Counted from the first letter of the stretch, positions 53,770 through 62,660 are shown. The stretch: 64,000 nucleotides of DNA from VXNF01 sp964291305 (GCA_964291305.2 OZ219783.1:1426001-1490000); one strand, 5' to 3'. Numbers and translations: made by a program. Notes: a model not told the origin generated them from the sequence alone.

Positions 53770-54759
53770 CTAGCGAGCGCGTTCCATCGCGCCGTAGTGT
53801 CCTTGGCCAGTGAGTTGATCTAACCCCAGGTGAGCTGCTCCGATGACCCCTGCCCGGTCACCGTGGTGGGCCAAACGTATGGCCACCGGCGGGTATCGGG
53901 CGTGTTTTAGGTAGATCTCAGCTAGGGCTTCGCGTACCGGCGTGAGAAAGACATCTCCGAGTTCGGACAGTCCCCCACCCAGCACTACCACCTCGGGAGC
54001 TGTGAGCACGATCAAGTTGCTGAGCCCCAGTGCAATCCAACGGGACCAATCGCGTAACAGCCTGAGCGCTACCAGATCGCCCGCCTTCGCCAGCTCGGCT
54101 ACGTGCTCACCCCGCAGATCAGCGATGCGGCCGGCCACGCGTTCCCGTAGCTCCGGTGCTCTGCCGGCGCTGGCGGCCTCCCGAGCGGATCTCCCGAGAG
54201 CCTCACCAGAGGCCAGCTGCTCCCAGCAGCCGCGACGCCCACAGGGGCACTCTGGGCCGGCGGGAGCCACAATCATGTGCCCCGCTTCGCCGGCGAAGCC
54301 GTGAGCACCGCGCCGGATCTCGCCGTCTAGCAGCAAAGCAGCCCCTACCCCGGTGCCTAAAGTCACCAAGATCGCATCGGCTACGCCGGCAGCCGCGCCG
54401 TTCTCCAGCTCACCGCGCAGCGCCGCAGTGGCATCGTTGTCCACCGCCACCGGACAACTGAGGCGCTCGGCCAGCAGCGCCCGCAGCGGGAAGTGGTCGA
54501 TGGCCGGGATATTCGGCGAGGTCACTACCACACCCGACCGATTCACCAGCCCGGCGCATCCCACACCCACCGCGGCAATCGGCGCGGAGAGGTCCAACTC
54601 AAAGCCCTGCACCAACTCACAGATTGCGTCCACGATGTCGGCCGTGTGCTCGGGACACTTGCTGCGCCCGACGACGGGCACGGCTAAATCGGTTCCCAGC
54701 ACCTCTGCCCGAATGTTGGTTCCGCCTACGTCAACACCGACCACATGCAAGGCGCTCAC
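53770..54759 (-). CDS. ROK-family glucokinase
   Basis: 329-aa sugar kinase. The phosphate loop is GVDVGGTNIRAEV at the N-terminus, the catalytic Asp lies in VAVDNDATAA, LGTGVGAAL follows, and the ROK zinc motif is EAGHMIVAP with CPCGRRGCWEQ. Specificity for glucose is the common assignment for this type in actinobacteria. The next genes downstream, aminotransferase and phosphofructokinase, suggest a central carbon operon. Confidence 0.92.
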   Translation of the reverse strand: MSALHVVGVDVGGTNIRAEVLGTDLAVPVVGRSKCPEHTADIVDAICELVQGFELDLSAPIAAVGVGCAGLVNRSGVVVTSPNIPAIDHFPLRALLAERLSCPVAVDNDATAALRGELENGAAAGVADAILVTLGTGVGAALLLDGEIRRGAHGFAGEAGHMIVAPAGPECPCGRRGCWEQLASGEALGRSAREAASAGRAPELRERVAGRIADLRGEHVAELAKAGDLVALRLLRDWSRWIALGLSNLIVLTAPEVVVLGGGLSELGDVFLTPVREALAEIYLKHARYPPVAIRLAHHGDRAGVIGAAHLGLDQLTGQGHYGAMERAR

Positions 54760-54776
54760 CTCAGCGCTGCCGAGCT

Positions 54777-54883
54777 ATACCGAAGCTGCCTGAGACTCGA
54801 GAGTGGCGCGTTCGACAGCAGCGAAACGCAAGTTGTCGTCTGCATTAATACCGGAGCTGCCTGAGACTCGAGAGTGGCGCGTT
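54777..54883. repeat. Two 36-bp direct repeats, 71 bp apart
   Basis: 54777-54812 and 54848-54883 are the same 36-base sequence with one mismatch (ATACCGA/GAGCTGCC...GGCGCGTT). Each copy contains the palindrome ACTCGAGAGT. They fill most of the gap between the glucokinase start and the 3' end of the SRPBCC gene. No promoter is obvious. Confidence 0.9.
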
Positions 54884-54904
54884 GGCTGTGCTGTGTCGCC
54901 GATC

Positions 54905-55378
54905 TCACTCGGGTGTAGGCGTCGGCTGCGCGCTGACCGACTCGATACGGCGTCGGAGTTGATCCAGGGCTGTTTGCATGATGCGTGACTTTGCGCGTCG
55001 CTTGACGAAGCCCGGAATCGCCACCGCCAACTCGGCCGATAGTGAGTAGGTAATCAACGTCTTCGTTCCGTCCTCACCCGCCGATACCAACTCGTACTCA
55101 CCATCGATGTGCCGTACCTGATCACCTTCGGTGAGTCGCCAAGCAACCCGGAGCGGGTTAGTGCCGTAGAAGTACTTGAGCGTATAAGTCACGCTGCGTC
55201 CCATTGCAGCCGCCCGATACGCCACAAGACCACCGGCACCACTGTCGTCGCGGCGCAACACCCGAGCCTCTTTGATGTCCGGAGCCCACTGTGGGTAGCT
55301 CTCAAAATCCAGGATCACGGCGAAGCAGTCCGCCGGCGAGGCGCTCACCAATACTTGCCGGGTCGAGAACTCAACCAT
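54905..55378 (-). CDS. SRPBCC (polyketide cyclase/START-like) protein
   Basis: 157-aa protein of the helix-grip fold: FSTRQVLVSASPADCFAVILDFESYPQWAPDIKEARV (key parts: the YPQWAPDI motif) and a long C-terminal helix (MQTALDQLRRRIES). Such proteins bind hydrophobic ligands; the ligand is unknown. The ATG at 55378 has GAGAGGC upstream and overlaps the membrane-protein gene by eight bases, so it is the last of a four-gene run. Confidence 0.87.
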   Translation of the reverse strand: MVEFSTRQVLVSASPADCFAVILDFESYPQWAPDIKEARVLRRDDSGAGGLVAYRAAAMGRSVTYTLKYFYGTNPLRVAWRLTEGDQVRHIDGEYELVSAGEDGTKTLITYSLSAELAVAIPGFVKRRAKSRIMQTALDQLRRRIESVSAQPTPTPE

Positions 55379-55859
55379 GTCGCCTCTCTCCCACAGCCTG
55401 GGACCGCCTCGGGAACCCGCCACGGACTGCACCCCACAGAGCAATCACTCCCAGACCATACACGCCGGCAAGAACGCCGAAGGAAACCGGCCCGAAAGGA
55501 CGCAGCGCAGCGCCCGTTAACCCAGCGGCAAACTGCACCCCGGCAGCCAGCCACAACTCGATCCTCACCGCCGGCGGGGCCCCAGGCAGGTGCAGAAAGG
55601 CGACCATGGCCGAGATTTGCTCGCTGCGACTCCGGCGCACCGCCACGCCGTAAGCCCGCAGAAAAGCTGCACAGCCAACTCCAAACAGCGCTAAGCCCAC
55701 CACCTGGACAGCCACGTCGGCCGGCGACGGAGCGGCTACACCCAGCGCGATGACGAGGCAAAGCACGGCAGTAGCGATGCGGGAGGCAAGCAGGAAACGC
55801 CTATCCCTAATCGCGTTAACACCCTCAGAGCGCGGCAATTTCAACTGAGGGCGCGACAT
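55371..55859 (-). CDS. Membrane protein, unknown
   Basis: 162-aa protein with four hydrophobic helices (about 25-45, 48-70, 100-118 and 122-145) and short basic loops. I do not recognise the family. It overlaps the glycosyltransferase 3' end by 19 bases and the SRPBCC gene start, so the three are probably co-expressed and may work on lipids or glycolipids together; this is only contextual. Confidence 0.75.
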   Translation of the reverse strand: MSRPQLKLPRSEGVNAIRDRRFLLASRIATAVLCLVIALGVAAPSPADVAVQVVGLALFGVGCAAFLRAYGVAVRRSRSEQISAMVAFLHLPGAPPAVRIELWLAAGVQFAAGLTGAALRPFGPVSFGVLAGVYGLGVIALWGAVRGGFPRRSQAVGERRHG

Positions 55860-56998
55860 AACTGCTCGGCTAGATGGTCGTAGCTGAACTGCTCGACAGC
55901 GCGCCGCCGAGCCGCCGCGCCCATCTGGCGGCGGCGCTCGGGATCATCTAGCAAGCCAGCCAATGCGTCCGCTATCGCCGCCGTGTCGTCGGGATCTTCG
56001 ACCACCAAGCCACCGACCCCGTGGGCTACAGCTTCAGCCGCTCCCCCGCTGTCGCCGGCCACTTGTGCCACGCCGGCCGCGGCCGCCTCCAGGAACACGA
56101 TCCCAAACCCTTCCTGCTCAAGCCCCCACCAGCGTTTGCGGCACAGCATCGCGAACAAGTCGGCCGCTCCGTACAAATCTGCCAGCTCCTGCTCGCCAAC
56201 CCGTCCAAGCAGGCGTGCGGGCGCGCCCGTTCGACGCACGATTTTTGCTAGTCGGCTGCTGTCCCGGCCGCCACCAACGATGCAGAGGCGCAAATCGGGT
56301 CGGCTGGGAGCCAGACGCGCTACTGCCTCTATTAGGCGATCCATACCCTTTCGGGGCACCAGACGGCTAACGCTCAGCAGCAGAGTCTCACTTTCGCTGA
56401 CCCCGATGCGCTGGCGCGCCGCCCGGCGCCGCTCGGCGCTGAGCGGCACGAAACGCGCCACATCCACGCCAGGCGGTACGTAGTCTTCGGCGACCATCTC
56501 GGGACACCGCCGCCGCGCCTCAGCTGCTGCGTAGCAGCTAGCAGATATCACCAACTCTGCACCTGCCAGAGTTCTCTGCAGAACCCCAGATACGCCCGGT
56601 ATCCGAGCCGGCACGGTTACCTCGGCGCCATGCAGCACTACTCCGTATGGAACTGCCAACCGCGTCCCTAGCGCACCCACGGGAACTGCCGGGTCAAAGA
56701 CCACCAGCTCGGCTCCGGTGTTGTTCAACAGCCGACGGATCTCCTTGAGCACCCTGGGTAACGGCAGCAAGAAGGGCGCTGCGCTGCGCACTATCGGGTA
56801 CGCCTCCCCAGCGTCAAAAGCGGCGGCACCAGGGTGCGGACGCGTCAGCACGGTAAAACGGTCAGGCGGTAGCCGACGCCAGAGTTCCCAGAGATAATTC
56901 TGAATTCCCCCCACCTTGGGTGGAAAGTCGTTGGTAACCAGAAGATGACGACGAAGAGACTTTGCGCCGGCCTCAGGCGTTGGTGCCGGCAGGCTCAC
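55841..56998 (-). CDS. GT4-family glycosyltransferase, PimB-like
   Basis: 385-aa GT-B enzyme. The N-terminal acceptor loop is TNDFPPKVGGIQNYLWEL, and the donor site shows LSVSRLVPRKGMDRLIEA and the EGFGIVFLEAAAAGV motif (Glu-X7-Glu). It resembles PimB mannosyltransferases that make phosphatidylinositol mannosides, so a mannose donor is a reasonable guess. The GTG start overlaps the queG stop. Confidence 0.87.
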   Translation of the reverse strand: MSLPAPTPEAGAKSLRRHLLVTNDFPPKVGGIQNYLWELWRRLPPDRFTVLTRPHPGAAAFDAGEAYPIVRSAAPFLLPLPRVLKEIRRLLNNTGAELVVFDPAVPVGALGTRLAVPYGVVLHGAEVTVPARIPGVSGVLQRTLAGAELVISASCYAAAEARRRCPEMVAEDYVPPGVDVARFVPLSAERRRAARQRIGVSESETLLLSVSRLVPRKGMDRLIEAVARLAPSRPDLRLCIVGGGRDSSRLAKIVRRTGAPARLLGRVGEQELADLYGAADLFAMLCRKRWWGLEQEGFGIVFLEAAAAGVAQVAGDSGGAAEAVAHGVGGLVVEDPDDTAAIADALAGLLDDPERRRQMGAAARRRAVEQFSYDHLAEQLCRALS

Positions 56999-58107
56999 GA
57001 GCCCCAGCCCGCTGCCACGCCGTTTCCCTCAGCGTCGTCGAAGCCCGGGTCCGAGTCGGCCACTTGCCCCGGGCTACCTGCGACTCTCACTCCCAGGCGA
57101 CTCGCCGCCCAGTCCGCGTGGCGGGCCAGCATCTCATCGGGATGCTGCAGGTAGCGCCGTACCGTGTCGGCCACTGCTGGATCGGTTTCATCGCCGGTGT
57201 TAGCTAGCACCACCAGCGCATTACGTCGCAGATAGCGCGGGTCACGGTTGGGGATATACCAACGCCCGTAGCGCTGCATCAACTCCTCGTCCCTAGCAGC
57301 TAGTAGCTCTAAAACATCCACCGAGGCATCTTCGCCAGGATCGCTTGACTGCTCCGCTCGCCGGTTCGGCGGGCAGACCTCTTGGCAGTCGTCGCAGCCG
57401 TATAGCCGATCGCCAAGAGCCTCCCGGAACTCGGTAGGGAAGTCGCCCGTGGCCTGCAGCAGCCACGCCAGACAGCGGTTGGCGTCCACGACTCCGGGAG
57501 CGATAATCGCTCCTGTCGGACAACCCTCTAGGCAACGTCGGCAAGGTCCACAGCCGTCAGGTACCAGCTCTCCAGAGTGTCGTAGTACCGCATCGGTGAC
57601 CACCGTTCCCAACACGAACCAGCTACCGGCTTTGCCCAGCAGCAGATTGCTGTTCTTGCCGTAGAAGCCCAGACCGGCTCGCCGGGCGGCCTCTCGGTCC
57701 ACGAGGGCGTTGTCGTCTGCGACCACGACAGCCCGGTGGCCGGCCTCGACCAGTACTCGAGCCACCGCAGCTAGCGCATTCCGCAGCTCGCCGTAGGTGT
57801 CGCCAGTGGCGTAGCGGGCGACCCGCGCCAGCGGGCGAGTGGTATCGGACTTGGCTGGCCGAGGGCGGGCGTAGCTCATTGCTCCCACAACTAGGGAGGC
57901 GGCACCAGGGAGTATGCGGGCTGGATCGGTCGAGCGTTTGGGATTGCGGTAGGTGAACTGCATGCCGGCGTTAAGTCCTTCCGCCTTGCGGTCGAGGAGC
58001 GAGCGCAGCGTGCTCTCGAAGACCTCCACCGGCGCCACACCCACCGCCGCTAACCCGGAGCGCCGCCCTACCTCACGCAGTCGCTCCTCAAACCCCCCGG
58101 TCGCCAC
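56995..58107 (-). CDS. queG: Epoxyqueuosine reductase
   Basis: Cobalamin and 4Fe-4S enzyme that makes queuosine in tRNA, 370 aa. The DUF1730 domain has DREAARRAGLGFYGKNSNLL and the C-terminal part shows two ferredoxin clusters, CGPCRRCLEGCPTGA and YGCDDCQEVCP, followed by a HEAT-like RDPRYLRRNALVVLAN. The GTG start at 58107 overlaps the trpD stop by one base. The last 50 residues are a Gly/Asp-rich tail not needed for the family. Confidence 0.94.
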   Translation of the reverse strand: MATGGFEERLREVGRRSGLAAVGVAPVEVFESTLRSLLDRKAEGLNAGMQFTYRNPKRSTDPARILPGAASLVVGAMSYARPRPAKSDTTRPLARVARYATGDTYGELRNALAAVARVLVEAGHRAVVVADDNALVDREAARRAGLGFYGKNSNLLLGKAGSWFVLGTVVTDAVLRHSGELVPDGCGPCRRCLEGCPTGAIIAPGVVDANRCLAWLLQATGDFPTEFREALGDRLYGCDDCQEVCPPNRRAEQSSDPGEDASVDVLELLAARDEELMQRYGRWYIPNRDPRYLRRNALVVLANTGDETDPAVADTVRRYLQHPDEMLARHADWAASRLGVRVAGSPGQVADSDPGFDDAEGNGVAAGWGS

Positions 58108-59189
58108 TATCGCTTGGCCTCCCCGACCCTCAGAGCTTGAGAAATCTCGATCCAGCGAGCCAGTTTGGCCGCTACGGCGCCGGAGTCCAGCGCCTCGGCC
58201 GCAAGGCGCAGACCCTCGTGCAAGTCGGTGGCCAGGTCTGCTACCACAAGCCCGGCCGCTGCATTCAGGCAGACGATCTCTCGCACCGGCAGCGGCTCGC
58301 CGGCCAACAGGGCGCGGGTGACAGCCACACCTGCTGTCACATCGGCACCGGCCAGGTCGGCTAGTTCGACAGTGGACAAACCCAACTCCTCCGGAGTCAC
58401 GACGTAGCGCTCGATCCGTCCCTGGCGCAGCTCAATCACTTTGGTCGGTCCGACCGTGGACAACTCATCGAGGCGGGGATAGCCATGCACAACCATGGCT
58501 CGTTGAGCACCGGTGACGGCCAGCACCTCGGCCATCCGCTCGGCCATAGCTGGGTCGTTTACGCCAATGACCTGGCGGCTCACGCCGGCTGGATTCGCCA
58601 TCGGACCTAAATAGTTAAAAGCCGTGGGAATCCCCAGGCTGCGTCTACAGGGGCCGGCGTGGCGCAATGCCGGATGGAACAGAGGTGCGAGACAAAACGC
58701 GATTCCCGCTCGCTTAAGGCACTCAGCCACACCAACAGGCCCCAGGTCCACCGCCACACCCAGCGCCTCCAACAGGTCGGCTGAACCACAGGCCGAGGAG
58801 ACCGCACGATTGCCGTGCTTACAGACACGAGCACCAGCGCCGGCGGCCACCAGCGCCGCCATTGTCGAGATGTTAAGGGTGCCGCTGTTGTCACCTCCGG
58901 TTCCGCAGGTGTCGATTAGCCCCATCGCGTCGGCATCCACTTCCACATCCAGCGCCGCCGCCCGCAACCCCTCCAGCAGACCGGCTAGCTCGGCAGCTGT
59001 CTCACCCTTAGTACGCAGACCGACCAGCAACCCTCCTATCTGTGCCTCCGAAGCATCTCCAGCCAGCATGGCGTCCGCCGCAGCCCGAGCCTGACGGCCC
59101 GATAGATGCTCACCCGCAACCAGCGTCCTGAACAGCTCGGCAAAGTCCGCCTTGTGGTCGGAGTTCGAGACGTCGGAAGTTTCAGCCAT
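58107..59189 (-). CDS. trpD: Anthranilate phosphoribosyltransferase
   Basis: Second step of tryptophan synthesis, 360 aa. The PRPP-binding motif is DTCGTGGDNSGTLNIST, followed by CKHGNRAVSSACGSADLLEALG and PTAFNYLGPMANPAG. It stands alone here without other trp genes. An N-terminal extension of about 14 residues precedes the domain. It is divergent from the FGGY kinase; 96 bases lie between the two starts. Confidence 0.95.
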   Translation of the reverse strand: MAETSDVSNSDHKADFAELFRTLVAGEHLSGRQARAAADAMLAGDASEAQIGGLLVGLRTKGETAAELAGLLEGLRAAALDVEVDADAMGLIDTCGTGGDNSGTLNISTMAALVAAGAGARVCKHGNRAVSSACGSADLLEALGVAVDLGPVGVAECLKRAGIAFCLAPLFHPALRHAGPCRRSLGIPTAFNYLGPMANPAGVSRQVIGVNDPAMAERMAEVLAVTGAQRAMVVHGYPRLDELSTVGPTKVIELRQGRIERYVVTPEELGLSTVELADLAGADVTAGVAVTRALLAGEPLPVREIVCLNAAAGLVVADLATDLHEGLRLAAEALDSGAVAAKLARWIEISQALRVGEAKR

Positions 59190-59285
59190 TTGCTGTCCTC
59201 GGTTGATACCAGATTGAGTGTTGTAGGACCCACCGGCGGCACCTGCTGGGGCGACACCGAAGGTGGCGCTAGGCCTACCCCTAGC

Positions 59286-60758
59286 ATGCCAACCGTGCTT
59301 GATTGTGCCGCATCGGAGTCTGGGGAGATCCTTGTCATCGACGTCGGCAGCACAAGCGTGCGAACGGCAGTCCTAGATCGGAACGGTCAGCTGCATCACA
59401 CCCGCCGGCTGCCAACTCCGAGACAATCGCCGGCTCCGGGTTTATTGGAATTCGATCCGGTGTCTCTAGCCAACACCGCCCTCCGAGCCGCCAGGGAGAC
59501 ACTCGCAGCAGCCGGACCTGTAGTTGCTGTGGGCATCGCCAACCAGCGCGCCTCAACGGTGGTATGGGAACGCCTCAGCAGCAAGCCTGTGGGACCAGGG
59601 CTCGGCTGGCAAGACCTCCGGACAGCGCTGGACTGTCTCGCGCTGCAGAATGAAGGATTGCGCCTGGCCCCTAACCAACCTGCCACTAAGGCCGCCCATC
59701 TGGTCACATCCGCTGGGAGTGATCCCGCCGAACTCTGTGTGGGAACTCTGGACTCTTGGCTCATATGGCATCTCACCGGCGGGTCCGCACACATCACCGA
59801 CGCCACCAACGCAGCCATCACCGGGTTATGTTGCGAAGACCGTGTGGAATGGGATTTGGCGGTTGCTGAACGGCTCGGCCTGGCTGCAGCGAGCCTGCCT
59901 CGCATCACCGACAGCACCGGACCGCTAGTAACAGCCACTGCCCTACCAGGGGCACCGCCAATCACCGGGCTCGCTGGAGACCAGCAGGCTGCGATGATCG
60001 GAGCCGGTTGCGTTCAGCGCGGCGACGTGAAAATCACCTTCGGCACCACCGGCACACTAAACGCCTGCCTAGGTCCCGGTGATCCCCCGGCGGAGACCCG
60101 CGGGCCCAGCGGCACCTTTCCCATCGTGGCCTGGCAGCGGCAAAGTCAGGTGACCTGGGGAGTCGAGGCGATGATGCTCAGCGCCGGTAGCTGCGTGGCA
60201 TGGCTCTGCGAGCTTGGACTGATCCAGCATCCTGGCGATTCGGACGCCCTTGCAGCAGCCTGCGCTGACACGGGCGGAGTTACTTTCGTACCTGCCCAGA
60301 TAGGCCTGGGCACACCCGAATGGGATTTCGGCGCTCGTAGCGCGTTCGGTGGCGTGACTACCGCCACTACCGCCGAACATCTCGTACGTGCCGTGCTTGA
60401 GGGCGTCGCTCACCGCGGGGTAGATCTGCTCAACGCGGCTAGAGGTGACAGCGGGCTGGAGTTGGCCGAAATCGTCGTCGACGGAGGCATGAGCACCAAC
60501 GGCACGTTCCTACAGGCGCTCGCCAACATTTCCCAAGGCCCCGTGCGAGTCGCCCCGGAGATCGAGTGCACCGCTCTTGGGGCGGGCTACCTGGCGGGCC
60601 TGGGGGTCGGAGTCTGGGATAGCTGGGAGGAGGTGTCCTCGCTGCGCTCGCCGCGTGGCATCGTGCAGCCTCGGGGCTTCCTAGACCGGGCAGCGTGGCA
60701 AGAGGCCAAACAGAGCGCCATAGGGTGGCATCCCGATCTCAGCGAGGTCTCCTTTTGA
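59286..60758 (+). CDS. FGGY-family carbohydrate kinase, glycerol-kinase-like
   Basis: 490-aa sugar kinase. The phosphate-1 loop is LVIDVGSTSVRTAVLDRNG, then VGIANQRASTVVW, the catalytic Asp region (ITGLAGDQQAA), TFGTTGTLNACLG and FVPAQIGLGTPEWDFGAR, the last close to GlpK. The start is the ATG at 59286; the frame is open 60 codons further upstream, but that reads into trpD. Glycerol is the most likely substrate; xylulose-type sugars are not excluded. Confidence 0.87.
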   Translation: MPTVLDCAASESGEILVIDVGSTSVRTAVLDRNGQLHHTRRLPTPRQSPAPGLLEFDPVSLANTALRAARETLAAAGPVVAVGIANQRASTVVWERLSSKPVGPGLGWQDLRTALDCLALQNEGLRLAPNQPATKAAHLVTSAGSDPAELCVGTLDSWLIWHLTGGSAHITDATNAAITGLCCEDRVEWDLAVAERLGLAAASLPRITDSTGPLVTATALPGAPPITGLAGDQQAAMIGAGCVQRGDVKITFGTTGTLNACLGPGDPPAETRGPSGTFPIVAWQRQSQVTWGVEAMMLSAGSCVAWLCELGLIQHPGDSDALAAACADTGGVTFVPAQIGLGTPEWDFGARSAFGGVTTATTAEHLVRAVLEGVAHRGVDLLNAARGDSGLELAEIVVDGGMSTNGTFLQALANISQGPVRVAPEIECTALGAGYLAGLGVGVWDSWEEVSSLRSPRGIVQPRGFLDRAAWQEAKQSAIGWHPDLSEVSF

Positions 60759-60770
60759 ACTGCAGCGCTT

Positions 60771-60817
60771 AGGGAACACTGTCCGCGGCGAGGCAGGGAA
60801 CCGGCAAGGTAGGGAAC
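60771..60817 (+). repeat. Three AGGGAAC repeats upstream of rnpB
   Basis: AGGGAAC begins at 60771, 60795 and 60811 (spacings 24 and 16), all on the plus strand, between the kinase stop and the RNase P RNA. They resemble ECF-type -35 elements (GGAAC), but no matching -10 was found. Confidence 0.5.
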
Positions 60818-60867
60818 ATTGAGACAGTAAACGTGCCGTGACCCGACTGCCTTGGCAGACTGTTAGC

Positions 60868-61239
60868 GACGGCGAGCCGGCTAGGTGACCGCGGTGCCGC
60901 GCCGGCAACGGCGCAGGTATTGAGGAAGGTCGGGGCTCCGCAGGGCAGCGGTGCTGGCTAACAGCCAGTCGAGGCGACTCGCAGGAAAGTGCCACAGAGA
61001 ACAGACCGCCGACGACCCGCCAGTCGGGTCGGGCAAGGGTGAAACGGTGCGGTAAGGGCGCACCAGTGCCTCGGGTGACCGGGGCAGCTCGGCAAACCCC
61101 ACCGGGAGCAAGGCCAGACAGGGGGTGGCAGCCCGCCAGCGTTCAACCCAGCGCAGCCCCCGGGTAGGCCGCACAGATAGATGGTCACTCAAGGCCTTAG
61201 GGCCTGGACAGAACCCCGCCTATAGGCCGACTCGTCGTC
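60868..61239 (+). ncRNA. rnpB: RNase P RNA
   Basis: Catalytic RNA of tRNA 5' processing. The conserved 5' core GAGGAAGGTCGGGGCTCC (P4 strand), GGTGAAACGGTGCGGTAAG, CGCACCAG, the CCCACCGGGAGCAAGG segment, and the 3' ACAGAACCCCGCCTATAGG are all in order. The P1 helix pairs GACGGCGAGCCGGC (60868) with GCCGACTCGTCGTC near 61239, so the ends are placed from that. No protein-coding frame is needed here; antisense reading frames are spurious. It is type A, as in actinobacteria. Confidence 0.95.
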
Positions 61240-61254
61240 AACTCGCTGTCACGC

Positions 61255-61734
61255 TCACCGCGGCGGCTGCGACACCCCAACCAATCGCCCGCGGCGCAAG
61301 AAGTCTCGCCGGCGATTGGCGTCGCCCAGACCAAAGCGTCGCCACGACCACCAGAGCGCCAACGCACCGATTACCTCCATGGCGACTAACACCCAGGTCG
61401 ACCTGAGTTCTGGCCCGCCCACCTCGCCGTCGGCCAGCGGCCACCAGAACGTCTCGGTTCGCAGCCAGGCCCCAGCCAGTAGGAGGTGGCAAAAGAGTCC
61501 AACCGGAAGCCCTAGCCAGCGGCGTTGCAGCAGTCGCCGACCCCACCCCAACAACATCACGGCCGTCATAGTCGCTATTGGGAATAGCAACGTGCTCATA
61601 ACCCATAGACCATCGATGGCGTGCCCCAGCGCAGGAAGAACCGAGCCGACTAGTACGTAGCGGTAATCCAGTCCCCGACTGGCGAACACTGCCGCAACAG
61701 CCGGCAGCGCCAGGCCGGCGAACCAAAGAACCAC
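61255..61734 (-). CDS. Membrane protein, unknown (possible metal-dependent-hydrolase-like fold)
   Basis: 159-aa protein with four or five hydrophobic segments and the start RYVLVGSVLPALGHAIDG, faintly like DUF457/YdjM membrane hydrolases but without their full His/Asp set. I do not assign a function. It ends 16 bases from the rnpB 3' end, on the opposite strand, and starts five bases before the zinc-ribbon gene stop. Confidence 0.7.
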   Translation of the reverse strand: MVLWFAGLALPAVAAVFASRGLDYRYVLVGSVLPALGHAIDGLWVMSTLLFPIATMTAVMLLGWGRRLLQRRWLGLPVGLFCHLLLAGAWLRTETFWWPLADGEVGGPELRSTWVLVAMEVIGALALWWSWRRFGLGDANRRRDFLRRGRLVGVSQPPR

Positions 61735-61738
61735 TAGC

Positions 61739-62482
61739 TCATATGACCAGAATGCGCCCGCAGGAAGGGCAGTTAGCGCTCCCCTTATCGGCTTCGCCCG
61801 CTGCTGCCTCGCCTACCTCAGGAAGCCTGCGCAGCCGGTCTACTTCCATGAGAGGGAGCGTGAGATGGCAACCTAGGCAACTAGTGGCCTCAAGCCGGGC
61901 AACAGCCACGCCGTCGATTTGGGCGCGCAGCTGGTCGTAACGCGCCAACAACTCGGGAGCAACATCCTGTGCCACTTCGTTACGGTCACACAGGACGCGA
62001 TCTCGCTCTCCATCGATCTCGGCAGCCGCAGACGCGAGGCGTTCTATAACTTCGTCGATCTGCACGGCTAGTCCCGCACGGCTCTCCTCCAGAGATGCCA
62101 AGTCCCCCCAGGCCGACTCGAGATCCTCCATCACCTCCAGCAGCTTGTCCTCGACGACGCGCTGGCGTCGCTCAAGCGCTGCCACCTCCTCATCCAGACT
62201 CTGCAACTCGCGGACCGCTGTCACCTCGCCGGAATAGAGCAGACTACGTTCACGATCTCGCTTGACCAGTACCGAGTTGAGATCGTCGTCGTAGCGTCGC
62301 TGGAGGCGCTCCAGTTCGGAGTGGTGCGTGCGCGCCTCCTCAATGCCCTTTTCTAGGCCCGCTGCTTGGCTTTCGAGTTGCTGCAGTTCTGCCCGCTCGG
62401 GCAGCGACGCGTGACGATGTTCTAGTTGCGCGAGTCGGGTGTCGTGCTCCTGGAGTTCGAGAAGACGTTCCAGCGGATTCAC
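61739..62482 (-). CDS. Coiled-coil protein with C4 zinc ribbon (DUF164 family)
   Basis: 247-aa protein. Residues 1-170 are a long coiled coil (LLELQEHDTRLAQLEHR, EVTAVRELQSLDEEVAALER), and the C-terminus has a zinc ribbon with CLGCHLTLP and CPSCGRILVI. The GTG at 62482 gives the normal start PLERLLELQ; the frame is open upstream but crosses the small-RNA region. The function is unknown; homologues often neighbour RNase H/Nif3 genes, and a role in nucleic-acid binding is guessed. Confidence 0.9.
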   Translation of the reverse strand: MNPLERLLELQEHDTRLAQLEHRHASLPERAELQQLESQAAGLEKGIEEARTHHSELERLQRRYDDDLNSVLVKRDRERSLLYSGEVTAVRELQSLDEEVAALERRQRVVEDKLLEVMEDLESAWGDLASLEESRAGLAVQIDEVIERLASAAAEIDGERDRVLCDRNEVAQDVAPELLARYDQLRAQIDGVAVARLEATSCLGCHLTLPLMEVDRLRRLPEVGEAAAGEADKGSANCPSCGRILVI

Positions 62483-62569
62483 GACTCGCTGCTCGGTTCT
62501 TGCCGCTGCTCTGTCATTGCCGACTGTGACCCTAACGACACTGGACAGCGCGCTCAAGCAGACCACGAA

Positions 62570-62621
62570 GGGGAAACAAACCCAAAGAATGACGCCCCGC
62601 CGAGGGGGACTCGACGGGGCG
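62570..62621 (-). terminator. Rho-independent-like terminator of the 6C candidate
   Basis: The GC-rich 12-bp stem at 62621-62593 is followed on the minus strand by AUUCUUUGGGUUUGUUU. The U-tract is interrupted, so termination strength is uncertain. It separates the upstream minus-strand units from the zinc-ribbon gene. Confidence 0.55.
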
Positions 62622-62660
62622 CCCATCCACCTCCAGGCAGGGGGGATGCCCAGGGTGAAG
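62588..62660 (-). ncRNA. Candidate 6C small RNA
   Basis: On the minus strand two hairpins stand 11 bases apart. The first (62653-62633) has GGGCA/UGCCU pairs and a loop UCCCCCC with six C (62645-62640). The second (62621-62593) is a 12-bp stem with loop UCCCC, whose one apparent mismatch is a G-U pair in this RNA. Twin hairpins with C-runs in the loops define the actinobacterial 6C RNA. The second stem is followed by a U-rich stretch, so it doubles as the terminator. The 5' end is not resolved. Confidence 0.65.

Noticed and set aside
60881..61192. Two overlapping antisense reading frames over 60881-61192
   Set aside because: The plus strand is RNase P RNA with all conserved segments; these frames are coincidental.
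61238..61726. Alternative 162-codon frame over the membrane-protein gene downstream of rnpB
   Set aside because: Composition is Arg/Gly/Ser-rich without membrane helices; the 61255-61734 frame has clear hydrophobic segments.
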